Shown here piece after piece: positions 21,796 through 32,824 of a stretch of DNA of 64,000 nucleotides (within the stretch, counting starts at the first letter, position 1; the number at the start of each line of letters is the position of its first letter). The position numbers were made by a program, and so were the translations under genes. Source of the DNA: Lepas anatifera (Eukaryota; Arthropoda; Thecostraca; Lepadidae); assembly GCA_034440635.1 (NCBI GenBank), contig JAOTON010000469.1, positions 62,001-126,000 on the forward strand, written 5' to 3'. The notes under the pieces were generated by a model. That model was given only the letters and a program-made list of their open reading frames with translations, was not told where the DNA came from and did no database searches.

Positions 21796-23935
21796 CAGTG
21801 GCGTAGCCAAGGGTCCTAGGGGTCCACGGACCCCCTTTGGACTGACCTTATGGGTCAGTCCAAAAACACGAGCATTGGTCTCGGGGTTCAGAGCTTTGTC
21901 TCAGGGGCCCCTGAGCTTGGTCTCAGGGTTCCCCGAGCTTGGTCTCAGGGGGGTTCCCGAGTTTGGTCTCAGGGGCCCCCGAGAATCGGTATCGAGGACT
22001 CCGAAGTACTGAACATTGATCTTGGGCCCCCTGAGGTTGTTCTCGGGGGGCCACCGAACTTTGTCTCAGGGAGTCCTCGAGCTTGGTCTCAGGGGGCCCC
22101 GAGCCTGTTGTCAGGGGCCCTCCGAGCTTGGTATCAGGGACCCCGAGCTTCGTCTCACGGGCCTTTCTAGCTTTGTATCAAGGGCTCCCGAACATCGGTG
22201 TCGAGTGCTCCGGAATACCAAATATTGATATTGGGGGCCCCTCTAAGCTTGGGCTGGGGTATCCCGAGCTTGGTCTCAGGGGGCCCCGAAAGTTTGTGTC
22301 AGGGGGCCCTGAGAGTCGGTTTTAGGGGTCCCGAGAGTTAGCCTGAGGGGCCCCCAGGAGTCGGTCTCAGGGCCCGCGAAAATTAGTTTCAGGGGCCCCT
22401 GAAAGTCAATATCAGGAAACCCCAAGAGTCGGTCTTAGGGAGCCCCCGCAGTCGGTCTCAGGGGGCCCCGAGGTTTTGCCTCAGGGGGCTCCCGAGAGTC
22501 GGTTTTAGGGGCCCCTTAGAACTTATCTTGGGAGACGTAAGTTATTATCAGATGCCCCATCAATTTTGATCTAAGGGGACCTCCTCTCAGGGGCCCCGAA
22601 AGGTAATATGGAGACTCGATAATTAGTATGATGGGTGCCGCCATGTGTTGGTCTCAGGGGGCCCTCATAGTCTCAAGGGCGCCTCTCAGGAGCCAATATT
22701 TACTTTCAGGGGGCACAGAGGGCTAGTGTCACTTGTGCCGCAGATTGTTGGTCTCAGGAGGCACCCGAGAGGTCATCTTGGGAGCCCTCGAGAATTAGCC
22801 TCAGGTCCCCTCCCCTTCCACCCCGATTTTTGGTCTAAGGGGCCTCGAAATTCAGTCTCGGGGAACACCCAAAAGTTAGTCTTAGTGGGCCCCGGAAGTC
22901 AGACTTAAGGGCATCCGAGAGCTAGTCTTGGGGCTAGAGAGTTATTTCAAGAAGTGCTCCCGAGTTTTGGTCTCACGGCCCCCGGGTGTCCGTCTCAGGG
23001 TGCCCGAGTTAGCTTTAGGCCCTGAGGGCTAATCTGAGGCCTCCGAGAGTTGGTTTCAGAGGCGCCAAAGACTCAGTTTCAGGGGTGCTCCCCCCGACTG
23101 TTAGTCTCAGTTGGCGCCCCAGAGTTAGTGTCAGGTAGCTGCCGGGAGTCAGTCCCAGGGACCCTGCGAGAGTCAGTCTCAGGGGACCCCAAAGAGATAA
23201 CCTGGATGCCCGCAAGACTCAGTCTCCGGGGCCCCCCAAGAGCGAATATGGGGTCCCACCAGTTAGTCTCAGAGGTGCTGCCGTGAACTTATCATAGGAG
23301 CCCCGAGATATTCTCAGAGGCCCGCTGAGTTTTGGTCTAAGGGGACTCGGGAATCAGTATTAGTGGCACCCTGACAGCTAATCGTTATGGGCCGAAAATT
23401 AGCCTTGTGAGTACCGCCAATTTTCAGCCTCCAGGGACCCCCAGAGTTAGTCTAAGGGCCCCCCAAGAACTAATCCCGGGAGCCCGAGTTACTTTCAGAG
23501 GGCCTTTCAGCTTTGGTGTAAAGAGGGCCCCTAGGGTCAGTCTCAGACACTTGACAATTAGTATCAGGAGTGTTGGTCTAGGAGGCCTCCAGGACTTAGT
23601 ATCAGGGGCCCCCTGGGGCTGCCCTCAGGTGTCCCCGAGAGCTAGTATCAGCAAGCATTCTCTCCCACCCACCCACCCCCCGTTCAGAATTAGCATCAGG
23701 GTCTCACGCGAGTAAGTTCCAGGGGGCCCCAGTAGGTAGTCTCAGGGTACCCTCAAGTGCTGGTTTTGGGGGAGCGAAGCACTGATTTGCGGGACAAGTG
23801 TTGCTTTCTGGGGTCCCCAAGTACTGGTTTCGGCGCCACGTCTAGTACTAGGGACAAGGCTGGAGATAGGGACAAGGCGTTGGGGACCCCTAACTGTTTT
23901 TGGACCCCCTTGGCCGAATCCTAGCTACGCCACTG
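21796..23935. mobile_element. hAT-type non-autonomous element filled with minisatellite
   Basis: Terminal inverted repeats CAGTGGCGTAGC at 21796 and its complement ending at 23935 are perfect for 12 bp and imperfect beyond. They are flanked by CACACTGC (21788-21795) and CACACAGC (23936-23943), an 8-bp target duplication with one mismatch. TIRs of this form with 8-bp duplications are typical of the hAT superfamily. No transposase is encoded. The interior is almost wholly the GGTCTC minisatellite. Confidence 0.8.
21880..23870 (+). repeat. Degenerate GGTCTC minisatellite inside the hAT element
   Basis: Roughly 60-70 units of about 28-35 bp with consensus near GAGAGTTGGTCTCAGGGGGC. Spacing and sequence are variable. 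Open frames across it are repeat artefacts. Confidence 0.85.
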
Positions 23936-23989
23936 CACACAGCACATTGGGAACACGTTAACTGACATTTGGGAAGGGATAAGCACATA

Positions 23990-24910
23990 ATGTAGAGGAC
24001 ACGTTTTAGAGGCTCCCAGAGTTGCTCTCAAAGACCCCCTACTCAAAAGTTAGCCTAAGGGCCCCCATATTTGGTCTAGTTGGTATCGGGGCCTCCAGAG
24101 TATGTCTTGCAGGGCCTCAAGAGTTGGCATGGGGACCTCAGAGTTGGTCTCGAGGGCCCAAAGATTTGTTGGGGGGGGGGGGGCAAGATTTAGTATCGGG
24201 ATCCCAGCTTTGGTCTCAGAAGGCACCCCAAGAGCTAGTCTTTGCCCCCCCCAGAATCGGTCTCGAGGGCCTCCGAGTTGTTCTGGGGGCCCAAGAGTTT
24301 GTCCCCCCCCGCCAGAGTTGGTCTTGAAGGGCCTTCAATGGTTTGTATCGGGAGCCCCAGAGTTGGTTTTGGGAGGCCCACAAATGCCGGTTTTAGTGTC
24401 CAAATTTTTGGTCTCGGTCCCCTAAAAGTTGGTCTCAGAAGGCCCTTAGAGGCATTGTTGGGTCCCCCAGCTGTTTTCGCTAGAGTGTTGATGAGGCCTC
24501 ACGATTTTTTCTTGGGGGCCCAAGAGTTGATCTTGGGAATCCCAGGGGTGGTCTTGGAGGCCCTCAGAGCTGGTCTTGAAGGACAGGGGCGTAGCGCGGT
24601 GGGACGGCAGGGAAAGCCGCCCCCTGAGGACCCGAAGACCGCCCCCCCCTGAGGACACGATTTTGTAACAAGCAGGGCCTTTTTTACCCATCAGGGCCCT
24701 TTTGGCGCTGTCGCAGGGCCCTTTTCGGGGCGCCGACCCCCCCTGAGCGAAATCCTGGTTACGGGAAGGTCCTGTTGAAGGGCCTCAGGGAAGGTCTTGG
24801 GACCCTCAGGAGCTTGTCTCGAGCCCGTCCAAATTAGTTTCGGGAGGCCCACAACAGTTAGTCTCAGGGGCCCAAAGTTGTAGTCTCAGACCTCAAGAAG
24901 CTGTTCTCAG
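23990..24910 (+). repeat. GGTCTC minisatellite, related array
   Basis: Units of about 30 bp such as CAGAGTTGGTCTCGAGGGCC, outside the hAT ends. The array is interrupted at 24590-24770 by a GC-rich block that begins CAGGGGCGTAGC and may be a small worn insertion. Confidence 0.75.
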
Positions 24911-24984
24911 AAAGCCCACGATTCAGAACTTCCGTGTTATCCACATTCTCCCCAGTGTTACGGGTGGCTCCGCGCGTACATACA

Positions 24985-25358
24985 TACAGCCGGTTCCATG
25001 CTGATTGGTAGGCATTAGGCCGCGGTCGTTTTTGCCAAATATCTCTCAAGCGATGGTCCCCGCCTCACCTGCTGCTTTTAACCGGATGCATGAACTCACG
25101 TTCAAAAATACTTCATGGGGTCCAAAATTCGCAAGTGATTGAGAAAAGACAAAATCTTCCGGGATGGGCGAAAACAGCTTTTCGTCCATAACTTTCCAAA
25201 TTGACGTTTCTTCCAGTTCGCACGGGCACATGTTTAAAGAGCTCGTCAAAAAAACAATACTAGAGACGCAATCTTTTTGTGAGAAGTGTAATCGTTTTTA
25301 AGATATTTCTTAAAGCAACTGACACTAATACCTACCAATCAGTGTGGAATCGGCTGTA
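24985..25358. repeat. MITE family B, copy 1
   Basis: About 374 bp, beginning TACAGCCGGTTCCATGCTGA and ending with the complement of TACAGCCGATTCCACACTGA. The terminal inverted repeat is about 34 bp with few mismatches. A second copy at 55442-55830 matches along its length. Ends in TA fit a Tc1/mariner-type target, which is inference. No protein is encoded. Confidence 0.8.
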
Positions 25359-25559
25359 CCTATGATTCCTGGGTGGTCTAAGTGTATGTGGGCCTCCGGC
25401 TCGCGTGGCCGGTGATTGGATCCCCTAATTGCCGGCACAGGCGTAGGAACGATGGGGGGGGCAGGGGAGCACTGCCCCCTCCAGTTTTCTGTGGTGAGCC
25501 CGCAATGGATTTAAAAATACCACTAACTGTAGTAAAAACCAAGGAACCCAAACGGACCC

Positions 25560-26710
25560 TATAGATTTCCCGGGAAACCTCTCATGAAGCGGACCTGGGC
25601 CCCTGAGCTGATCTGAGTTCTTATGAGTCGACCTGGGCCCCCTGAGCTCTTCATGGGCCCCTGAATTAGCCTCTGATGCCCTGTAAGGTAATTTGGGGCT
25701 CCTTGAGCTAGTCAAAGACCCTATATAAGCCGACCTGGGGGTCCCTGAGCTGAGCTGGGCCCCCAAAGCTAATCTGGTGCTCCCTGTGCTAAACTGGGGG
25801 GCCCCTGAGCTAATCTAGGGCTCACGCAGAGTTATAGGCCCTGAGCTGAGTTAACGCCCAAGAGCTGAGCTGGGCGCCATGAGCTTGAAGTGGCCTCCTT
25901 GGGTTGTTCTGAGACGCTATATAAGCCAACATGGAGCCCCTGATCTGAGCCGGGCTCCTAAGCTAATCTGATCATCTGAGCTAATATGGGGCCCGCTGTG
26001 CTAAACTGGCCCCCCGAGGTGGTGTGGGACCCCTTGAAATTCTTTTAGAGTCGCTGAGCTTGAGCCCTTGAGCTATTCTGAGATCCTACATCAGCCGACT
26101 TGGGGCCCCTGAGCTGAGCTAATTTGGGCCCTTTGCTAATCTGAAGCGCCCTGTGCTGAACTGAGCAGCCCCTGAGCTGGTCTGGTTCCCCCTGCACAGT
26201 AAAAGAACCCGCTGAGCTTAGCTGGGGGCCGTGAGCTTGAGTGGGTCCCTCGAGCTGTTTTGAGACCTTATATCAGTCGACTGTGGGGCTCCTGAGCTAA
26301 GCTGGGTCCCGACTATAATTTTGGTCCCAAGCTTATCTGATGCATCTGAGCTGGTCTGGGACCCCTGAACTGTTCTAAGGTCCCTGAGTTAAGCTGGGGG
26401 CCGTGAGTTTGAATGGCCCTTAAGTTGGTTTGATACCCTTTATTAGCTGACCTGGGGCTCCTGAACTGAGCTTGTCCCCTAAAGCTAACCTGTGGTCCCT
26501 GTGCTGAACTGGGGATCCCGAACTGATCTGGCCCCCTGGACTCTTCTAGGGACACTGAGCTGAGCTGGGATCCGTGAGCTTGAACTGGCCCCTTGAGATG
26601 TTCTGAGACCCTATAGAAGCCAACTTGGGATCCCTGAGCTGGGCCAGGCCCTAAGCTAGCCTGGCTCCATGAGCTAATCTGGACCCCCTGTTGGGAGCTT
26701 TTAGGGGCCC
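25560..26710. repeat. GAGCTGAGCTGGG minisatellite
   Basis: About 30 degenerate units of 33-38 bp with a core like CCCTGAGCTGAGCTGGGGCC. It differs in consensus from the GGTCTC arrays but has the same style of a GGGCCCC block plus a short spacer. Confidence 0.8.
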
Positions 26711-28096
26711 TTTGCTTATGTGGGGCTCCTTAATACCCACCCCGGTGGGCCTCCAAGCCACCTTCGGCCGGGTGGGGTATGTTCAAACACCCCCCTCGAA
26801 TTCAACTCATATGCAGGATAGCGAAAAAACGCGAATGTTGTTGGATAGTTCATACAAATTCATGAAGAACTACATCGTTCACTTTTTGGCTCACGTCAAT
26901 TTTGAAGTCATGGCAGATCAAAGAAGGTGGCATGTTAGAGAGGAGTTCGGGGCTTTAGTGTCTGACAGAGTTGAGTTAGGACCATTTTTTTAGGCGTTGT
27001 TCGCTTCCTCTTGTTACGGCGAATCGAATGATGTATATATAATATTAAGTCAAAACACAATAATGACCTGACCTGATGTCAGGTCAAGGGCACTATCTGA
27101 GCTAGCATATTCAATACATGCATTAATCGACTTGCAATAACAATATAAACGTAATGGTGTAAGATAAAAGCTGTATCGTCATTTCCTGCGAAGTTATTAA
27201 CCCAAGTCTGAAAATCTGCTTAAGTAGCCCAGATGACCTCTTAGAGGTCACAGGTAAAGAATTGCGACATGAACCTAGAATGAGGCCCAGGATACTACGC
27301 TTTGGAGAATAAGGTATTGTCAATTGGGTCATTCCACCATAAATCGACCGAGACATAACACCCTACTATTTTTAATTTCCTCCAAAATTGGTATGTGAAG
27401 ACTCACAAGGGCGTAGAATCCACCCATGGCACCCAAAAAATTATTTGAAAATTTGTCCGAGAGAAACAGCCTTCGGCAATTTGTGAAGTTCATTATATAG
27501 GCATCGATAAGAATGCCTATAGCTCCAAAAGTTTTCAAGTGATTTCTAAAAAAAATTTGTAGTCTTAAGATGTAAATTTTACGGGCAAAATTTTTGTTAT
27601 CTTCAATTTTGAAATTTACACAGAAAATTTTAGTAACATCATGACCTAGTTTTTAACTGTGACCCTGACCCGTAGTACAGTGAAATTCAAAAATTACCTT
27701 GAAAGCGTTTTGACGTATGGTAGTATTCTTTCATAGCAAATAATGAAAATGGCTTTCGACATGCACATACTACTTTTACCTTCATGTATATAACACTAGG
27801 TGTCACAGTGGAGCTATGCTATCGTAACTCATGTTCTAATTAACTTGAAACTTCGAAATACAAAATTGGAAAAATCACAATCAAGCACTCAACCTAGAAG
27901 TGAAGCATTTTACCACATGCACAGGAATAAGGGGTTACCCTCCCCTATTTTGAATTCACATTATTGTCCCTTTGGGAATTAACTTGCTGTTGTAAATGTC
28001 ATGTATGATTGTTTGGATCATTGTAAATCTTTTGAAAATAAATGTGTTCCCGTCACAATGAATCACCGAATTATGATGGCATTTCCAGAAGCATTT

Positions 28097-30230
28097 AACC
28101 CACGCCCAACCGGGGGTCCGGTGCCACCCTCGCCCCACTGGGGGCCAGCAATGCCCCCTAACTCCGAAAATATGGAAGTTAGCGCAAAGCTGCAAAAAGG
28201 CATTAGAAAGCTCATGTGAATTCAGTAATATTTTCCTAACACGTTTAAGCGCTCAGGTCTATGTTTTGACCTCCAGAGGTCAAGTTATGTCACGATAGGC
28301 TATTTCCAGTAAAATATGCAATCCTTAAGAAACCTGAGCAAAGCCCTCACGCCATTAGAGCTATCGTGACCTAATATGACCTGAGTTCACGAAAGGTAAG
28401 AAAGTGACCTTGTATATCAAACGAAATTCAGTGACAAGACATACACGATGACGTTTAATTCAGTGTTCTAGCTTAACCTTCGCCCGGGTGGGGGTCTTTT
28501 TAGACCCCCTCGGGTTTTTCCGAAGTGACCAAAAAACGGCGGCGCGCAGCACCGCCAAACTTGGTCTAGCTGTTCCTTCATCATTTTTACATCTCTCCTG
28601 AAAATTTTAGCTCAAGGTCATATCAGGTCAGGTCACCAGGTCAGGTGAAATAACCTCACCTCAAAAAATGCTTAGGAGTGAATAACTAAAAGGCGGGTTA
28701 ATTGATCAAGTTGTAACTCATACTACATATTGGGCCCACCAGGAGCTACAACATATGTTCCGGGATTTTTCATATTGGTGACCTTAGGTCATGTGCAGAG
28801 CATGACCTCCCCATTGTAAATACATGGGGAAAATCACGAAACGAGCTTTTCTCAGTAAGTATCGATGAAATCAACTTCAAACATCGGCTACGGCTTGCTC
28901 TTACCTCATTTCTGAAGTTGATGCCGTAAAATTTGACTTGTGGCCTTTGAAAGGTCACCTTAGGTCAAATAAGCATTTTTGGTGTTTTACTCTATAAATT
29001 TGGAATAAACAACAATAAAACTTTTATTTTATCACCAAAGTGTTTTTATAGTCACTGCAAGTCAAATGATATACATCATAACTATACCAGGTCAAGTTGG
29101 GTCAGACCGTTGATCTGGGTCAGGTCAAATTTTCATATTTGACTTGCATAGCAATATTATTAATCATTCGATTCGTATTGACGAGAAGATTGCAATGATG
29201 CATCAACTATCGCTGTATTTTGCTTGGTTTAGAATTTATTAGTGAAAAAGGAAACGCCCGTATGCATGGGTGGCTATGGACATTCCCAAAAACAGTTCCA
29301 ATATGTGACCTGTAGCCCCCAAGCTTTGACCTGACACGAAACTGAATGCACTGCAACGAAAGAGCAACTCAAGAGCTTTCGAATGGTGTTTAAAAAAATG
29401 TTTCTAGCTATCACAGTTTCTGAGATGAGGTTTTCTTAGTACACCTCATATGAGCGATTTTGACCTATTTTGACCTCTGGTGACCTTGATATTGACCTGA
29501 CGAGAAAAATGACCGAAGTATTTTGGATATCATTTTCTGAGAGCTTTCGGTGCCGTTTTGCGCTTTTTTCTAGCTCTCTTAGTTTTTGAGATCGTGGGGG
29601 GTCTTTTTTAGCCCCCCTTCACTAGGGCGAAGGTGGCTCCTACCCGCCACCGGGGCAAGGTTTAATTAGGCCAATAGTTATCGTCAAAATACTGTTGTTT
29701 GACTACTGTTTGACTTGTTTGTACTGTTTGACTTGTGACCTCTGATGACCTCAGATAGGCCAAAGGGTAGATATTCCCCTGGAATCCATGGAAGGGTGTC
29801 CAAGAACATTTTTTTCTGAGCCATCTGAGCATTTACGATTATTTTGTGACTTTTAGCTCATAAGACAGCTCTTCCCATGCTTTTTCTATGGAAGGTTACC
29901 TCGTCACCTGACCTCAGGTCACCAAATCGTAAAATCCCGGATATATATTTTGTAGATTGCGGAGGGGTCATGAAGTATAGAAAGTTATCGATCGGCTTAG
30001 AAATGTAGCTATGGTAGAGATCAAAAGTTTAAGTGAGGTGACCTTGGTTGAACTCGCCTGTGACCTGACCTAGAGTGACCCGGGGTTATAAATGTTAGGG
30101 ATGATGGGAAAAATGGGGTAAGAGGTAGAACCCTCAACCGCAGTGCTGCCTCTCGTTGTTTTTTTGTTGTTCCGAAAAAAAACATCTGGATGCCCATCGA
30201 TTTCATTATTCTAGGTGGGGCGCGTGTTAA
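28097..30230. mobile_element. piggyBac-like TTAA element, outer copy
   Basis: Begins TTAACCCACGCCCAACCGGG at 28097 and ends TAGGTGGGGCGCGTGTTAA at 30230. It is homologous, inverted, to the intact 1033-bp copy at 61311-62343 at both ends, including the segment around GTTAGCGCAAAGCTGC at 28177 and CCTCAACCGCAGTGCTGC near 30130. A second element sits inside it. Without that the length is about 0.94 kb. TTAA plus CCC...GGG ends is the piggyBac pattern. Confidence 0.65.
28473..29665. mobile_element. piggyBac-like TTAA element, nested copy
   Basis: Begins TTAACCTTCGCCCGGGTGGG and ends CCGGGGCAAGGTTTAA, about 1.19 kb. It interrupts the older copy at 28097-30230, whose sequence resumes after 29665. 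It is rich in TGACCT motifs and non-coding. Confidence 0.65.
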
Positions 30231-32196
30231 GGAAGATTTTCGGCTTTTGAGGCCTTGTGCCGCGTTTCCCCGGACGTAGCTTGAATTCAAAACATGGTAT
30301 GACTTCAGTTCGGCTTCTATAGCCTTTGATAATCTCTTGTGGCATTTTCAAACGTGTTTAAACTTGATCTATGGTAATCTTTTAATGAATTTTGCTCAGC
30401 GTACTCATTATTTTAGCTCTGTTGTAATGAAGAAGCTTTAGGCACTAAAAACAAGTCATTGGTAATTTTTAGTGGTGCATTGCATTGCATGGGACTGGTT
30501 CAGAGCTCAAAAGTACTCCTAAGAAGTACTTTTGAGCTATGCATTCTGCATCATTTACTCCAAGTAAGTTTGCTTCTTAATCTGTTATTGCTTACCCCCT
30601 TTCTAGGTAAAAGGGTCACAAGTCGAAAAAGGTCAAGTCCATATCGGACGCAAGTCAAATAAATTAGTGTTCATCTCATTTAGAAATACCGAATTGAAAC
30701 ACGCATCTGTAGTCGTTATTCGACACAGTTACCACTGAGGTCTTGCAAGGTCAAATTAAGGTCATTTAATGTCAAAAAGGTCATTGAATGTCAAAAAGGT
30801 CATTGAATGTCAAAAAAGGTCACTAAAGGTCTAACCTGATAAAAGTGAACCTCGAAGGTTGAAAGAAAATATTCTGGGCAAGTTCATGAGCAAATGATGC
30901 AAAAGAACGATGAGTCTGGAGCATTCACGTGAAAACGGGTACAGGCGCCCAATTGGCCACAACATGCCTCCACTCTTGAGGTCATAACTCCGTGACCTTG
31001 AAGGGTATGAACGTTTTATTGCAAGATATGCTTAATGAATGCCCCATAGGCTATGCAACATTTCAAGACTCTTACTTAAGAAGCTCGCTTTCAATTCTTG
31101 AAAAATCTGAGAGGGGGTCGCAACAACCACCCCCCCGTGCGTGGTACGTGCAAGGGTTAACACACCCTATGGCGTTGACTGGAAAGAAATTGGTTGAAAA
31201 GTCCATGGCGCCCCTCTTAAATTCGAACGTTACGTCGTCTCTGGCATTAACCATACCGTGAGTTACGACGGTACAGCTCCTTAGTGACACCCAGTGTCAT
31301 GTTTCGGAAGTAAGAAGTAGTATATTTAGTGCAAAAGCCATATTTGTATTATTTTACATGAATGATAATTTCCAAATGTAAATTTTTTACAGGAATTTAT
31401 AAATTTCACTGTACTGCGGGTCAAGGTCATCGTTCAAAAACTAGGCCACGAGGTCATGAGGTCAATTTTGCAGAAATATAAAAATCGAAGATAGCCAAAT
31501 TGAAATATGCTAAATGGTGAACAAACATGTAAAATATGGTTGCGATCATTAAAAAAATGGCAGAACTATAGACTTTCAAAACAATGCCTACAATACAAAC
31601 AATGTCTACGCCTACAAAACAATGCGATAAATTCCAGAGGCTATATCTGCCATTCCAAATTTTCAAATAATTTTTGACGCCATGGTTAGATTCTACACAG
31701 TTGAAACCCTCTTGGCACCAATTTCGGAGAATCAGAAATAGAAGGGTTTTATTTTACGAAATTTTTGGTCGATTTATGGTGGAGTGACCCACCTGTACCT
31801 ATGCGAATTCAGCCCAATTCGTTCCCTCACGCATTTTCAATGGAGAGGTCATGATCCGCACCTGACCTTAGGTCATCGATATGAAAAATCCCGGAATATA
31901 TGTTGTAGTACCCGGTGGGCCCATTATGTGGTATAAGTTTCAATTTGATAGATTCACCCTTTTCTTACTTATGCCACCTTAAACATTTTTTTGAGGTGAG
32001 GTCATTTGACCTGCACTGGTGACCTGCCCTGAGATGACCAAACGTTAGAATTTTAGGGATAGTTGCGGAAATGATCACGGATAAGGTGTGTTAAGTACGG
32101 CGGCGCTTTGCGACGCCGTTTTTTCGTACCTACGGAAAAACCCGAGGGTATGTTCAAACACCCTCCACCGGGGTCAGGGTTAACACCCACCGCAAT

Positions 32197-32824
32197 GGGG
32201 TGGGGGGGGGTTCAAACGGCCCCTCGGTCTTGGCTCCTTTGCGAGATAGCGAGAAAACGCGAATCCTGGTGGATAACCCTAAGAAATAATGAAGAAACTA
32301 CGTCGTCACCTGTATGGCTCAGGTCAATTTTGAGTGATGACAGAGCAAAGGTGACACTGATGGAGAAGTGCTTCTTGGCTCTAACATATTCTGACTTAAC
32401 AGTAACTTTTAAGCGCCATTGGCCTTCTCTCGTTATGGCGAATCGAATGATGTATGGTATGACCATACTAGATCAAAACATCACAATTGCCTAAGGTTAG
32501 ATCACAATCCTACCTAACAGCCAATATGCAAATCAATTGACTCCCAATGACTCAACTTTTGAGCGTGAGATTTTGCCCTAACATCACCTTTTATTCTTCA
32601 TCTCTTCCATTCTCGGGTGTTTCTCGTAGGCCGGGACTTGGCTCGTTGGCCTGCTCATTCTATTAAGTCGAATTGTATTCTTTATTCTCCGCTAGCTCGT
32701 CTCCCATCCTCCGTGAACTAGTCGACTTATAGTAAATTTAGTGGCAATAGGGAAACTGAAAACGGAACATGGCTGCTAGTATGAGATGGTGCGGCGTCGT
32801 TCACATTGAGCCCATGTCGGAAAC
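32197..32824. other. Intergenic, partial repeat copy then unique sequence
   Basis: 32197-32480 is a direct copy of 26800-27050 (shared AAAACGCGAAT and GGCGAATCGAATGATGTAT). The rest to the hAT insertion has nothing recognised. Confidence 0.5.

Larger units (their letters stand above)
26731..32196. mobile_element. Nested complex of TTAA-flanked, AGGTCA-rich elements
   Basis: The block is built of non-coding elements bounded by TTAA and GC-rich CCC...GGG ends. Segments 27300-27700 and 31380-31790 are inverted copies of each other, for example CCACCATAAATCGACC-like sequence near 27335 and its complement near 31770. Segments 26730-27050 and 32190-32470 are direct copies. At least two complete elements (28097-30230 and 28473-29665) are nested inside. 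TGACCT/AGGTCA hexamers are extremely frequent. No transposase frame is present. Confidence 0.6.

Noticed and set aside
24585..24775. Possible small element beginning CAGGGGCGTAGC and ending near GGTTACGGG
   Set aside because: The ends match poorly and no clean target duplication could be found.
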